A stretch of 5,517 nucleotides of DNA from Chloroflexia bacterium (GTDB taxonomy: Bacteria > Chloroflexota > Chloroflexia > Thermobaculales > Thermobaculaceae), in assembly GCA_013695265.1 (NCBI GenBank), contig JACDAU010000409.1, positions 1-5,517 on the forward strand, read 5' to 3'. A program made the translations under genes and the position numbers. The stretch's first letter is position 1. The number at the start of each line of letters is the position of its first letter. Below are positions 1 through 5,517 of this stretch, one piece after another. The notes under the pieces were generated by a model. The model worked only from the letters and a program-made list of their open reading frames with translations, made no database searches and was not told the DNA's origin.

Positions 1-1114
1 GCACTGGGTCAATGACGCGCAGCCCGCCTAACCGGGATACGAGGAGCCCCCGCCGGACAGCGCCAATCATGTTCTCCAACTCCGCCTCGCCGTGTTCCAT
101 GAAGATGCTTGAGGCGACGGGTTCACCCACCCGATCCGCCGAAGGTTCGGCTGCGTGCCCTGTGCTCACCGTCCCGGCTGACGCCGCGGTGGTGGTGTCG
201 TGAACCGGGCCCACCGCGACTCCCCCGCGCAAGATCTCGACCGGTTGACGCGGCGTGCCCTCGAAGTCGAAGGCGCTGTGCAGGCCATCGAGCGACAGGG
301 GATCATCGGTGAGCGTGACTAGTGGCCCGGTGATCTCCTGGCCGGCGTTTCCGGAAAGCACACTCTGGTACTCCTGGACCGCGCGCGCGCCGAAGCCGGG
401 CCGCAGACAGCGAAGTACGTCCGCGACCGCGTTTTGCTCCAGCACGACCTCGTACTCGCCGGGCTCGATCGTGGTTGGGACAGCGCCCATCAACGCCTTT
501 GAGATGGCCTGCTCCGCCACGTCGAACGGGTTAATCTGCCGCACGTCGCGCGCATACGCGGCGCCATAGCCCGAACCTCCAGCGCCAACAACGATCGCGT
601 GGAGCCCGGTATCAGTCCTCGACTCAAAGGCCTGAAGGCCTGCGGTGTTCGCGATCGCCACCTGGCGTACGCCCGTCCGATACACGCCGGACGCAGAGAG
701 CCGGTTGCCGCGCGCCTGCTCGACGATGAGCCCCACGGTCTCGGCGCGCTGCTCCGGCGTCCAGAGGGCGGACAAAGGGCAGTACGGCTGGGTCACCGGG
801 TACTGTTGTGGACCAGACAGGGGTGGCAGCGCCCGTACCGGGGTGGCGCGTCGGGCTACGCGGGCGAGATCCTCCACCAGCCGTGCCAGGGAAGCCTCAT
901 CACTGCCGGGTGTGATGCCCCAGACCTCACGCCCAGCGTGCCGGACGCGAAGATACATGGACTCGCTTTCCTCCGAAGTACCCTGCCCGATGTGGTTATC
1001 CGCGTAATTGGTGGTCTCCAGCCGCCGCAAACACAGCACCGCTTGCGCCTCGTCTGCCCGGCACGCCTGCAGGGCGCGCGCCGCGATCTCCAGCGATTCC
1101 TGCTTCCCCCGCAC
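1..1114 (-). CDS. TldD/PmbA family protein, TldE (PmbA)-like, 3' end cut by window edge
   Basis: The reading frame is open from a GTG at 1114 down to the left edge, giving 371 residues without the C-terminus (family members are usually about 440-450). The family pattern is visible. There is an N-terminal helix followed by a strand with ETTNYADNHIG (residues 33-43) and a central TAGLQAFESRTD segment (157-168). A late block follows: SAFDFEGTPRQPVEILRGG (280-298), a STGHA motif (317-321), then an RRGLLVSRLGGLRVIDP stretch (354-370). TldD subunits carry a zinc-binding HExxxH; none is seen here, and the corresponding region (about 220-270) has no histidine, so this is the TldE/PmbA type. In characterised systems TldE partners TldD in a cytoplasmic protease that trims peptides, as in microcin B17 maturation. 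A GGAG (1121-1124) sits 6 nt before the GTG, which directly follows the TAA of the upstream lipoprotein gene. A tldD partner is not in the window and may lie beyond the left edge. I am confident of the family, but not of the substrate. Confidence 0.9.
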   Translation of the reverse strand, partial: MRGKQESLEIAARALQACRADEAQAVLCLRRLETTNYADNHIGQGTSEESESMYLRVRHAGREVWGITPGSDEASLARLVEDLARVARRATPVRALPPLSGPQQYPVTQPYCPLSALWTPEQRAETVGLIVEQARGNRLSASGVYRTGVRQVAIANTAGLQAFESRTDTGLHAIVVGAGGSGYGAAYARDVRQINPFDVAEQAISKALMGAVPTTIEPGEYEVVLEQNAVADVLRCLRPGFGARAVQEYQSVLSGNAGQEITGPLVTLTDDPLSLDGLHSAFDFEGTPRQPVEILRGGVAVGPVHDTTTAASAGTVSTGHAAEPSADRVGEPVASSIFMEHGEAELENMIGAVRRGLLVSRLGGLRVIDPV

Positions 1115-2605
1115 TTATGGCTCCGGGTCCGAGTCGTACTTGTCGCGGACGAAGCGTAGCCATTCCCGCTCGAACTCCGGCCGTCCCGTGCCAAGCGCTT
1201 CGCGGAACGGCCGATCCACCGAGCCGTACCGACGGTGGGCTCTCGCCAGGCGCCAGTAGCCATCCAGGCCGTGCGTCTGTATTATGTACGACACGACCTC
1301 ATAGGACTGTGCGTACGCGAGCCCCGCGCCGCTGGACAGCCGCTCAAAGGCTGCAAGTTGCCGCAGACGGTACAGGCCGTCTTTTTGCAGCGCGCGGTGG
1401 ATCTCGTACGGCCGGGGATTGCCGGAAACCCACTCGGCCAGGCCCTCCGTCATCCAGTCGGGTAGGTCGCCCAGAGGGACGCGCCGGTCGGCCAGCAGGT
1501 GCGTCATCTCGTGCGTGGCGGTCTTCGCCAGCTCATCATACGGCGAGCTGTACGGGCGGTATGTCCCGAAGCCAAACGAGCCAGGACTCCGCAGAAAGAG
1601 CGAGTTCGGACTCGCGCTGCGATAGTATCCCACGCTTTCCCCCGCCGCTAGTCCGGGCGAGACCTCATATGCGGGCAGCAACCGAACGCGAATACGCTGC
1701 TTGGCGCGGAGGGCGACGCGACCGCTGACTGTTCGGTACGCCGATTCGGAGATGCGTAGGACGCGCTCCGCCTGCGCCGCGTCCCAGGGATAGTACTCGA
1801 GGGTGATCCCCTCGCCGCGCATCGACCGCAGCGCACCGAGCTCCCGCCGCGTCGGCTCGGCCAGCTTCCAACGGCCGGCCACCCTACGGAAGACCCAGTC
1901 CTGCGTGGCCCTACCGTACTCTTCATTGTCAAATTGCAACGTTAGGTCGATCTTCCCGCTGTAGTAGCCCCGTCTCAATGGACGGACATCCCGCACCCGC
2001 GCGCTGGCGTCACCCTCGGCATAGTTGACGAGCCAGAGGGCATACTGTTCCTCCTGCACCGCCTGCCAGTACGGATTGTCGGGAACAACCGTAGAGCGGA
2101 AGAGTCGTACGTCCCTCGTGTCCAACGCGTCGTAGTAGCGATCCACCGTCTGCTGAATCCCACGCCGCGCGCTCGCCAGAGTGACCGGCTTCCGCACCGG
2201 TGCCGTTCGCGACCGCACCTTCGACGCGCTCGGCGCCGCCTTCGTTGGCGTGGGTGCATCGCGCGGGGCTGGAATGGCGGTTGCCAGACGCGTCGCACGG
2301 ACGGTAGCAGTCGCGGGCGGCGGCTCTGGGAAGACGGTCGCCTCGTATGGCTCCCTGGCAACAGAGGTTGCCGCCCGCGACGTTTTGCCAAGCGGCCCTC
2401 TCTGGGTCGCGCTCGGCTTCCAAATCGCCCGGTCAACCTCACGCACGGTCGGCGTCGGCGCGGGCGCGCGCATGGAACACCCACTGAGGGTGAGGAGAAC
2501 CAGCAGCCAGAGCAGTGCCCGCGCGAGGACGTTCAACAGTTGTCGCTCAATCGAGGGCGTTGAGCACGTCCGCCACGGACGGCAACTGCGGTTATGAGCG
2601 GTCAC
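1115..2605 (-). CDS. Predicted lipoprotein: NTF2-like domain plus gluzincin (peptidase MA-like) metalloprotease
   Basis: The longest frame (GTG at 2605) gives 496 residues. A hydrophobic run LLWLLVLLTL (31-40) leads into the lipobox L-S-G-C with Cys43 (codon 2477-2479), so the protein should be exported and lipid-anchored. Residues about 46-145 form a Pro/Ala/Thr/Arg-rich, low-complexity linker. Residues about 147-252 look like an NTF2/SnoaL-type domain: helix IQQTVDRYYDALDTRDV, then strands ending in WVFRRVAGRWKLAEP. The C-terminal half is a metalloprotease: HEMTH at 365-369 and WMTEGLAEW with Glu387 as probable third zinc ligand, 18 residues on, as in peptidase MA-like gluzincins. All expected ligands are present. 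It overlaps the end of panB by 14 nt, and tldE starts right after its TAA. Start choice is uncertain: TTG at 2536 (residue 24) would give a compact signal peptide beginning (M)NVLARALLW and would remove the overlap, whereas no clear ribosome binding site precedes the GTG. Substrate unknown. Confidence 0.85.
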   Translation of the reverse strand: MTAHNRSCRPWRTCSTPSIERQLLNVLARALLWLLVLLTLSGCSMRAPAPTPTVREVDRAIWKPSATQRGPLGKTSRAATSVAREPYEATVFPEPPPATATVRATRLATAIPAPRDAPTPTKAAPSASKVRSRTAPVRKPVTLASARRGIQQTVDRYYDALDTRDVRLFRSTVVPDNPYWQAVQEEQYALWLVNYAEGDASARVRDVRPLRRGYYSGKIDLTLQFDNEEYGRATQDWVFRRVAGRWKLAEPTRRELGALRSMRGEGITLEYYPWDAAQAERVLRISESAYRTVSGRVALRAKQRIRVRLLPAYEVSPGLAAGESVGYYRSASPNSLFLRSPGSFGFGTYRPYSSPYDELAKTATHEMTHLLADRRVPLGDLPDWMTEGLAEWVSGNPRPYEIHRALQKDGLYRLRQLAAFERLSSGAGLAYAQSYEVVSYIIQTHGLDGYWRLARAHRRYGSVDRPFREALGTGRPEFEREWLRFVRDKYDSDPEP

Positions 2606-3458
2606 CGGTCAGCAGGCCACGCAGGAGATCGAGTTCCTCGGACTTCATCTTAAAGCTATGCTCCTCTGCGGGAAACAGACGGTCCTTCACCTCGGCTCGA
2701 TACGCCGCGAATCCCGTGCGGAACGCCGCGCCCAGGTCGGCGTATTGCCGTGCGAAGCGGGGCGTCTGATCGGCGAGGCCAAACATATCGTGCATCACGA
2801 GCACCTGTCCATCGCAGTGGACGCCTGCGCCGATGCCAATTGTGGGCACGCGCAGCGAGCGGGTAACCAGTTCGGCGACGCGGGCGGGGATCGCTTCCAG
2901 CACGATCCCAAAGGCACCGGCATCCTCCAGCTCCCGCGCCTCCGCAGCGAGCCGCGCCGCAGCCTCCGCCTGCCGGCCCTGGACGCGCAAGCCGCCCAGC
3001 GCGGCGGCGGACTGGGGCGTCAGCCCGAGGTGTCCCATCACGGGGATGCCAGCACCGACAAGCGCCCGAATCGTCGAGACCATCGCCCCGCCACCTTCCA
3101 GCTTCACCGCATCCACCCCGCCCTCGCTCATCAGCCTCCCCGCACTGAGAATCGCGTCGCGGGTAGATGGCTGGTAGCTCATATAGGGCAGATCGGCGAC
3201 CACGAGCGCGCGCCGAACCGCGCCGCTCACCGCGTGCGAGTGTGCGGCCATCTCGTCCATCGTGACCGAAAGTGTCGAGGCATATCCCAAAACGTTGTTC
3301 CCAATGGAATCGCCGACCAGAATGGCGTCCACACCCGCCTCATCCGCAAAGCGAGCCGTGGGGTGGTCATACGCTGTGACCATCGCGATGAGCTCACCGC
3401 GTATCTTGTACTCGCCGAAGTCAATTACGGTGATTTTCTCGGCGCTGGTTGTCGTCAC
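2592..3458 (-). CDS. panB: 3-methyl-2-oxobutanoate hydroxymethyltransferase (ketopantoate hydroxymethyltransferase)
   Basis: This enzyme adds a hydroxymethyl group from 5,10-methylenetetrahydrofolate to alpha-ketoisovalerate. The reaction makes ketopantoate, the first committed step to pantothenate and CoA, in the cytoplasm. The whole family pattern is present in a 288-residue TIM-barrel protein (E. coli PanB has 264). Visible blocks are MVTAYDHPTARFADEAG (26-42), LVGDSIGNNVLGY with metal-ligand Asp50 (47-59), VADLPYMSYQ with Asp89 (87-96), VKLEGG with Lys119 and Glu121 (118-123), GHLGLTPQ with His143 (142-149), catalytic VLEAIP with Glu188 (186-191), and PTIGIGAG (205-212). The frame extends upstream to ATGs at 3482 and 3515. 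I prefer GTG 3458 because AAGGAG lies 5 nt before it and because the predicted transcript starts near 3504, downstream of the 3515 ATG. No panC or panD is in view. The next gene, a lipoprotein, overlaps its 3' end, so they are probably co-transcribed. Confidence 0.95.
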   Translation of the reverse strand: MTTTSAEKITVIDFGEYKIRGELIAMVTAYDHPTARFADEAGVDAILVGDSIGNNVLGYASTLSVTMDEMAAHSHAVSGAVRRALVVADLPYMSYQPSTRDAILSAGRLMSEGGVDAVKLEGGGAMVSTIRALVGAGIPVMGHLGLTPQSAAALGGLRVQGRQAEAAARLAAEARELEDAGAFGIVLEAIPARVAELVTRSLRVPTIGIGAGVHCDGQVLVMHDMFGLADQTPRFARQYADLGAAFRTGFAAYRAEVKDRLFPAEEHSFKMKSEELDLLRGLLTGDRS

Positions 3459-3463
3459 GCGCT

Positions 3464-3471
3464 CTCCTTCT
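3464..3471 (-). promoter_or_regulatory. Ribosome binding site that decides the panB start
   Basis: On the minus strand this reads AGAAGGAG, containing AAGGAG at 3464-3469, followed by AGCGC and then GTG at 3458. It is the strongest Shine-Dalgarno match I saw in the window, with a normal 5-nt spacing. The upstream in-frame ATGs at 3482 and 3515 have no comparable site. Confidence 0.75.
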
Positions 3472-3510
3472 GGCTTGTGCATGCCGACCACACCGGTCAC
3501 GCCTACGGGC

Positions 3511-3540
3511 AACATATCACGGAGCCGTCCACGTTGTAAA
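3511..3540 (-). promoter_or_regulatory. Predicted sigma-70-type promoter of the panB unit
   Basis: On the minus strand a -35 TTTACA (3535-3540, five of six matches to TTGACA) is followed after 18 nt by a -10 TATGTT (3511-3516). The -10 is preceded by TGA, giving an extended -10 of the form TGnTATnnT. The start point would fall near 3504, leaving a leader of roughly 46 nt before GTG 3458. It is a match by eye only; the -10 has four of six consensus bases. Confidence 0.5.
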
Positions 3541-3542
3541 GC

Positions 3543-3588
3543 AGCCGATCACTCCGCGACCGCGCGGGCGAAGGCAGGGACGTCGGCT
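3543..3588. repeat. Short inverted repeat in the divergent promoter region
   Basis: AGCCGA (3543-3548) and its complement TCGGCT (3583-3588) are separated by 34 nt and lie between the two divergent promoters. The right arm touches the first T of the rlmN -10. Inside the loop is the 8-bp palindrome CCGCGCGG (3560-3567), near where a -35 of rlmN would sit. The arms are short enough to occur by chance in GC-rich DNA, so an operator role is only a possibility. Confidence 0.25.
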
Positions 3589-3593
3589 ATAAT
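3588..3593 (+). promoter_or_regulatory. Predicted -10 element of rlmN, leaderless arrangement
   Basis: A perfect TATAAT stands 6 nt (GGACGC) before the GTG start at 3600, so transcription would begin at or next to the start codon. There is no recognisable -35 hexamer 16-18 nt upstream, where the DNA is GC-only or nearly so, and there is no room for a Shine-Dalgarno site. This is the typical layout of a leaderless mRNA. Confidence 0.6.
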
Positions 3594-3599
3594 GGACGC

Positions 3600-4715
3600 G
3601 TGAATACTACAATGGAGATGATCCAGCTAACCCCAAGGTCGGAAGGCGCGACGCCCCGCAGCCCGAAACCGCCCACGAGTGTGCTCGACGTCAGCCTTGA
3701 GGAGTTACGCACCTGGTGTCGCGAGCACGACGAGCCGGAGTATCGCGCGACGCAGATATGGAAGGGTGTCTACGCGGATCTGTGCGAGGATATGCGAGAT
3801 ATCAGCACACTTCCGGCAGAGCTCCGTGCCCGCATAACGGATGGCCTGCCAATGCCGCACATCGCACCGTTGCACACTTGGAAAGCGGACGGTGGCGCGA
3901 CGCACAAAGTGCTCTTCGGGCTGCACGACGGCACAGCAGTTGAGAGCGTGCTGATGCGGTACGAGGACGGGCGGGCAACCGTGTGCGTTAGCTCGCAAGC
4001 CGGGTGTGCGATGGGGTGTGTCTTCTGTGCGACCGGGCTGGGCGGGTTTGACCGCAACCTCTCAGCGGGAGAGATCGTGGCGCAGATCCTGTACTTCGCC
4101 CGCGACCTGAAGCAGGAGGGCCGACGGCTCACGAACGTCGTGTACATGGGCATGGGCGAGCCGCTTGCCAATCCCCGCGCCGTGTGGCGCTCGATCGAGA
4201 ACCTGCACGAACCGAAGGGGATGCGCTTCAGCGCGCGTCGGATCACGGTATCCACGGTCGGCATCGTGCCGCAGATCCATCGCTTCGCGGAGGCCGATCT
4301 GCCCGTAAATCTCGCGATTAGCTTGCACGCCCCAACCGACGAGTTACGCGGCGCGCTGATGCCGGTGAACCACCGCTGGCCCATCCACGAGCTCGTGGAC
4401 GCGGCCCGCGCGTACACGGAGCGTTCTGGCCGCCGGATCAGCTTCGAGTACGCGCTCATCGCCGACTCGAACAGCTCGGTTGAGCACGCGCGCGCCCTCG
4501 GCAGTCTGCTGCACGGGATGCTGTGTCACGTCAATTTGATACCGCTGAACAACGTGCCCGGCAGTCCATTAAAGCCACCGACGCCGGAAGCGATCCGCGC
4601 GTTCCAGGACACCGTCCTCGCGGCGGGCGTGCCGTGTACCGTCCGGCTCGAGCGCGGCGCGGACATCCTGGCTGCTTGCGGACAGCTCCGCATCGAGCAC
4701 GCCCAGACCGCATGA
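3600..4715 (+). CDS. rlmN: Dual-specificity 23S rRNA A2503 / tRNA A37 C2-methyltransferase, radical SAM
   Basis: RlmN uses S-adenosylmethionine and a 4Fe-4S cluster to methylate C2 of A2503 in 23S rRNA and of A37 in certain tRNAs, affecting ribosome fidelity and peptidyl-transferase antibiotic response. The 371-residue protein is complete. An N-terminal region of about 28 residues unlike the family is followed by the small accessory domain (about 29-110). The radical-SAM cluster motif is CAMGCVFC with Cys136, Cys140 and Cys143, followed by MGMGEPLAN (183-191) for SAM binding and by VNLAISLHAP (236-245). Both mechanistic cysteines are present: Cys129, seven residues before the cluster as in E. 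coli Cys118, and Cys360 in DILAACGQL, matching the methyl-carrying Cys355. The start is GTG 3600, supported by the adjacent TATAAT; ATGs at 3612 and 3618 are in frame but lack ribosome binding sites. Its TGA overlaps the larC start. Confidence 0.96.
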   Translation: MNTTMEMIQLTPRSEGATPRSPKPPTSVLDVSLEELRTWCREHDEPEYRATQIWKGVYADLCEDMRDISTLPAELRARITDGLPMPHIAPLHTWKADGGATHKVLFGLHDGTAVESVLMRYEDGRATVCVSSQAGCAMGCVFCATGLGGFDRNLSAGEIVAQILYFARDLKQEGRRLTNVVYMGMGEPLANPRAVWRSIENLHEPKGMRFSARRITVSTVGIVPQIHRFAEADLPVNLAISLHAPTDELRGALMPVNHRWPIHELVDAARAYTERSGRRISFEYALIADSNSSVEHARALGSLLHGMLCHVNLIPLNNVPGSPLKPPTPEAIRAFQDTVLAAGVPCTVRLERGADILAACGQLRIEHAQTA

Positions 4716-5517
4716 GCGACCTCTACCTCGACGCGTACTCCGGCATCAGCGGGGACATGATGCTTGGCGCACTTCTCGACCTCGGCGTACCGCGCGAGCA
4801 CCTGGTGGCAGAACTCGAAAGGCTCGCCCTCCCTGGATGGCGGCTGGAGCAGGAGCGAGTTGAGCAGCACGGCGTTACCGGCACCCGCGCCAACGTGCAT
4901 CTTGACGACGGACCTCAACCGCACCGCCACCTCTCCGACATCCGGGCGATCATCCACTCGTCGTCCCTCTCATCGTGCATTCAGGAGGACGCACTCGGCG
5001 TCTTTGAGCTGCTCGCGCACGCGGAAGCACGGGTACACGGCGCCGGAGTCGAGGAGGTTCACTTCCACGAGGTGGGCGCGGTTGACGCGATCATCGACAT
5101 CGTGGGTGCCTGTGTCGGCCTGGCGTATCTGGGCGTGTCACAGTTCGACTGCTCGCCGTTGCCGCTGGGGACGGGGTTCGTCCGCGCCGCTCACGGCACG
5201 TTGCCCCTCCCCGCGCCCGCGACGCTGGAGATCCTCGCTGGTTCCGGAGCGACGCTCCTGCCAGGGCAAGGCGAGGGGGAGATGGTGACGCCAACCGGCG
5301 CGGCGCTCGTCGCACATTTCGGTCGCTTTGAGGACTCGGTGGTGTTGCGTCCCACACGGATAGGCTACGGCTTCGGCACGCGGGTGTTGCCGTGGCCGAA
5401 TGCCCTGCGTGCGATACTCACCGAGGAGGCTGCACAACCGACGCTCGAAACAGACGCCGTCACGCTTCTGGAGTGCAACGTGGACGACATGAGCGCGGAG
5501 GTCTTTCCGTACGTGAT
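4712..5517 (+). CDS. larC: Nickel-pincer cofactor biosynthesis protein LarC (nickel insertase), 3' end cut by window edge
   Basis: LarC is a CTP-dependent cyclometallase that inserts nickel into the pincer nucleotide used by lactate racemase (LarA) and its relatives. The first 268 residues are present of a protein normally around 400 or more. Family blocks are LYLDAYSGISGDMMLGALLDLGV (4-26), PHRHLSDI (70-77), EEVHFHEVGAVDAIIDIVGA (114-133), CSPLPLGTGFVRAAHGTLPLPAPATLEIL (147-175), GEMVTPTGAALV (189-200), RIGYGFGTR (216-224) and LLECNVDDMSAE (252-263). The last belongs to the C-terminal (LarC2) part, so both halves are in one continuous frame. The His-rich segment seen before the RxxxDI motif in many homologues is reduced to a few histidines (near 63, 71 and 73). 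The start ATG (4712-4714) overlaps the rlmN stop as ATGA with no obvious ribosome binding site, which implies translational coupling. No larA, larB or larE is visible. Confidence 0.93.
   Translation, partial: MSDLYLDAYSGISGDMMLGALLDLGVPREHLVAELERLALPGWRLEQERVEQHGVTGTRANVHLDDGPQPHRHLSDIRAIIHSSSLSSCIQEDALGVFELLAHAEARVHGAGVEEVHFHEVGAVDAIIDIVGACVGLAYLGVSQFDCSPLPLGTGFVRAAHGTLPLPAPATLEILAGSGATLLPGQGEGEMVTPTGAALVAHFGRFEDSVVLRPTRIGYGFGTRVLPWPNALRAILTEEAAQPTLETDAVTLLECNVDDMSAEVFPYV

Noticed and set aside
380..391. Alternating CG run that could adopt Z-DNA.
   Set aside because: It is only about a dozen bases inside the tldE-like coding frame and fits ordinary GC-rich codon use (Arg-Ala).
628..645. A repeated AGGCCT in the sequence AAGGCCTGAAGGCCTG, resembling a small hairpin.
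   Set aside because: It encodes the TldE segment AGLQAF, the arms are very short with no T-run, and it lies well inside a coding region.
599..1159. A 186-codon plus-strand frame opposite the tldE-like gene.
   Set aside because: The minus strand carries a continuous frame with TldE family motifs over this stretch, and the plus-strand product has arginine-rich, shadow-like composition.
2165..2470. Low-complexity Pro/Ala/Thr/Arg stretch of the lipoprotein considered as a frameshift or repeat array.
   Set aside because: The frame stays open on both sides, no exact DNA repeat unit is seen, and such linkers are normal after a lipobox.
2658..3539. A 293-codon open frame on the plus strand, antisense to panB.
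   Set aside because: It lies opposite a clear panB, its translation is rich in Arg/His/Ala with no domain pattern, and long antisense frames are common in GC-rich coding DNA.
3770..4459. A 229-codon minus-strand frame within rlmN.
   Set aside because: rlmN has all its catalytic motifs in the plus frame here. The antisense product shows no recognisable domain or ribosome binding site.

Overview
The window is GC-rich, densely packed bacterial chromosome. It holds five protein-coding genes on two divergent transcription units and no RNA gene, mobile element, CRISPR array or long repeat that I can see. Non-ATG starts (GTG, possibly TTG), overlapping or abutting genes, a lipoprotein signal peptide and a probably leaderless mRNA are compatible with a high-GC bacterium such as a thermomicrobial member of Chloroflexota. 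That assignment is an impression from gene content and protein style, not a proven placement.

Left-hand (minus-strand) unit, read from about 3504 down to position 1. It starts with panB, ketopantoate hydroxymethyltransferase of the pantothenate/CoA pathway. Next is a predicted lipoprotein carrying an NTF2-like domain and a gluzincin (peptidase MA-type, HExxH...E) metalloprotease domain. Last is a TldE/PmbA-type member of the TldD/PmbA family, cut by the window's left edge. The lipoprotein reading frame overlaps the end of panB by 14 nt at its longest. The tldE-like gene begins at the codon immediately after the lipoprotein's TAA, so the three genes look co-transcribed.

The divergent control region is about 141 nt long (3459-3599). 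On the minus strand it has a plausible -35/extended -10 promoter whose predicted start point lies upstream of the panB ribosome binding site. On the plus strand it has a perfect TATAAT only 6 nt before the GTG of rlmN, which suggests a leaderless transcript. A short inverted repeat and a GC palindrome lie between the two promoters.

Right-hand (plus-strand) unit. It starts with rlmN, the radical-SAM methyltransferase for 23S rRNA A2503 and tRNA A37. Its stop codon overlaps by 4 nt (ATGA) the start of larC, the nickel-pincer cofactor biosynthesis protein, which is cut by the right edge. The two genes should be translationally coupled, although no shared biochemical task is known.

Most of this is recognisable housekeeping content. 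The least described element is the NTF2-like/peptidase-MA lipoprotein and its tight coupling to a TldE-like protein. I found no convincing evidence of a wholly new system.
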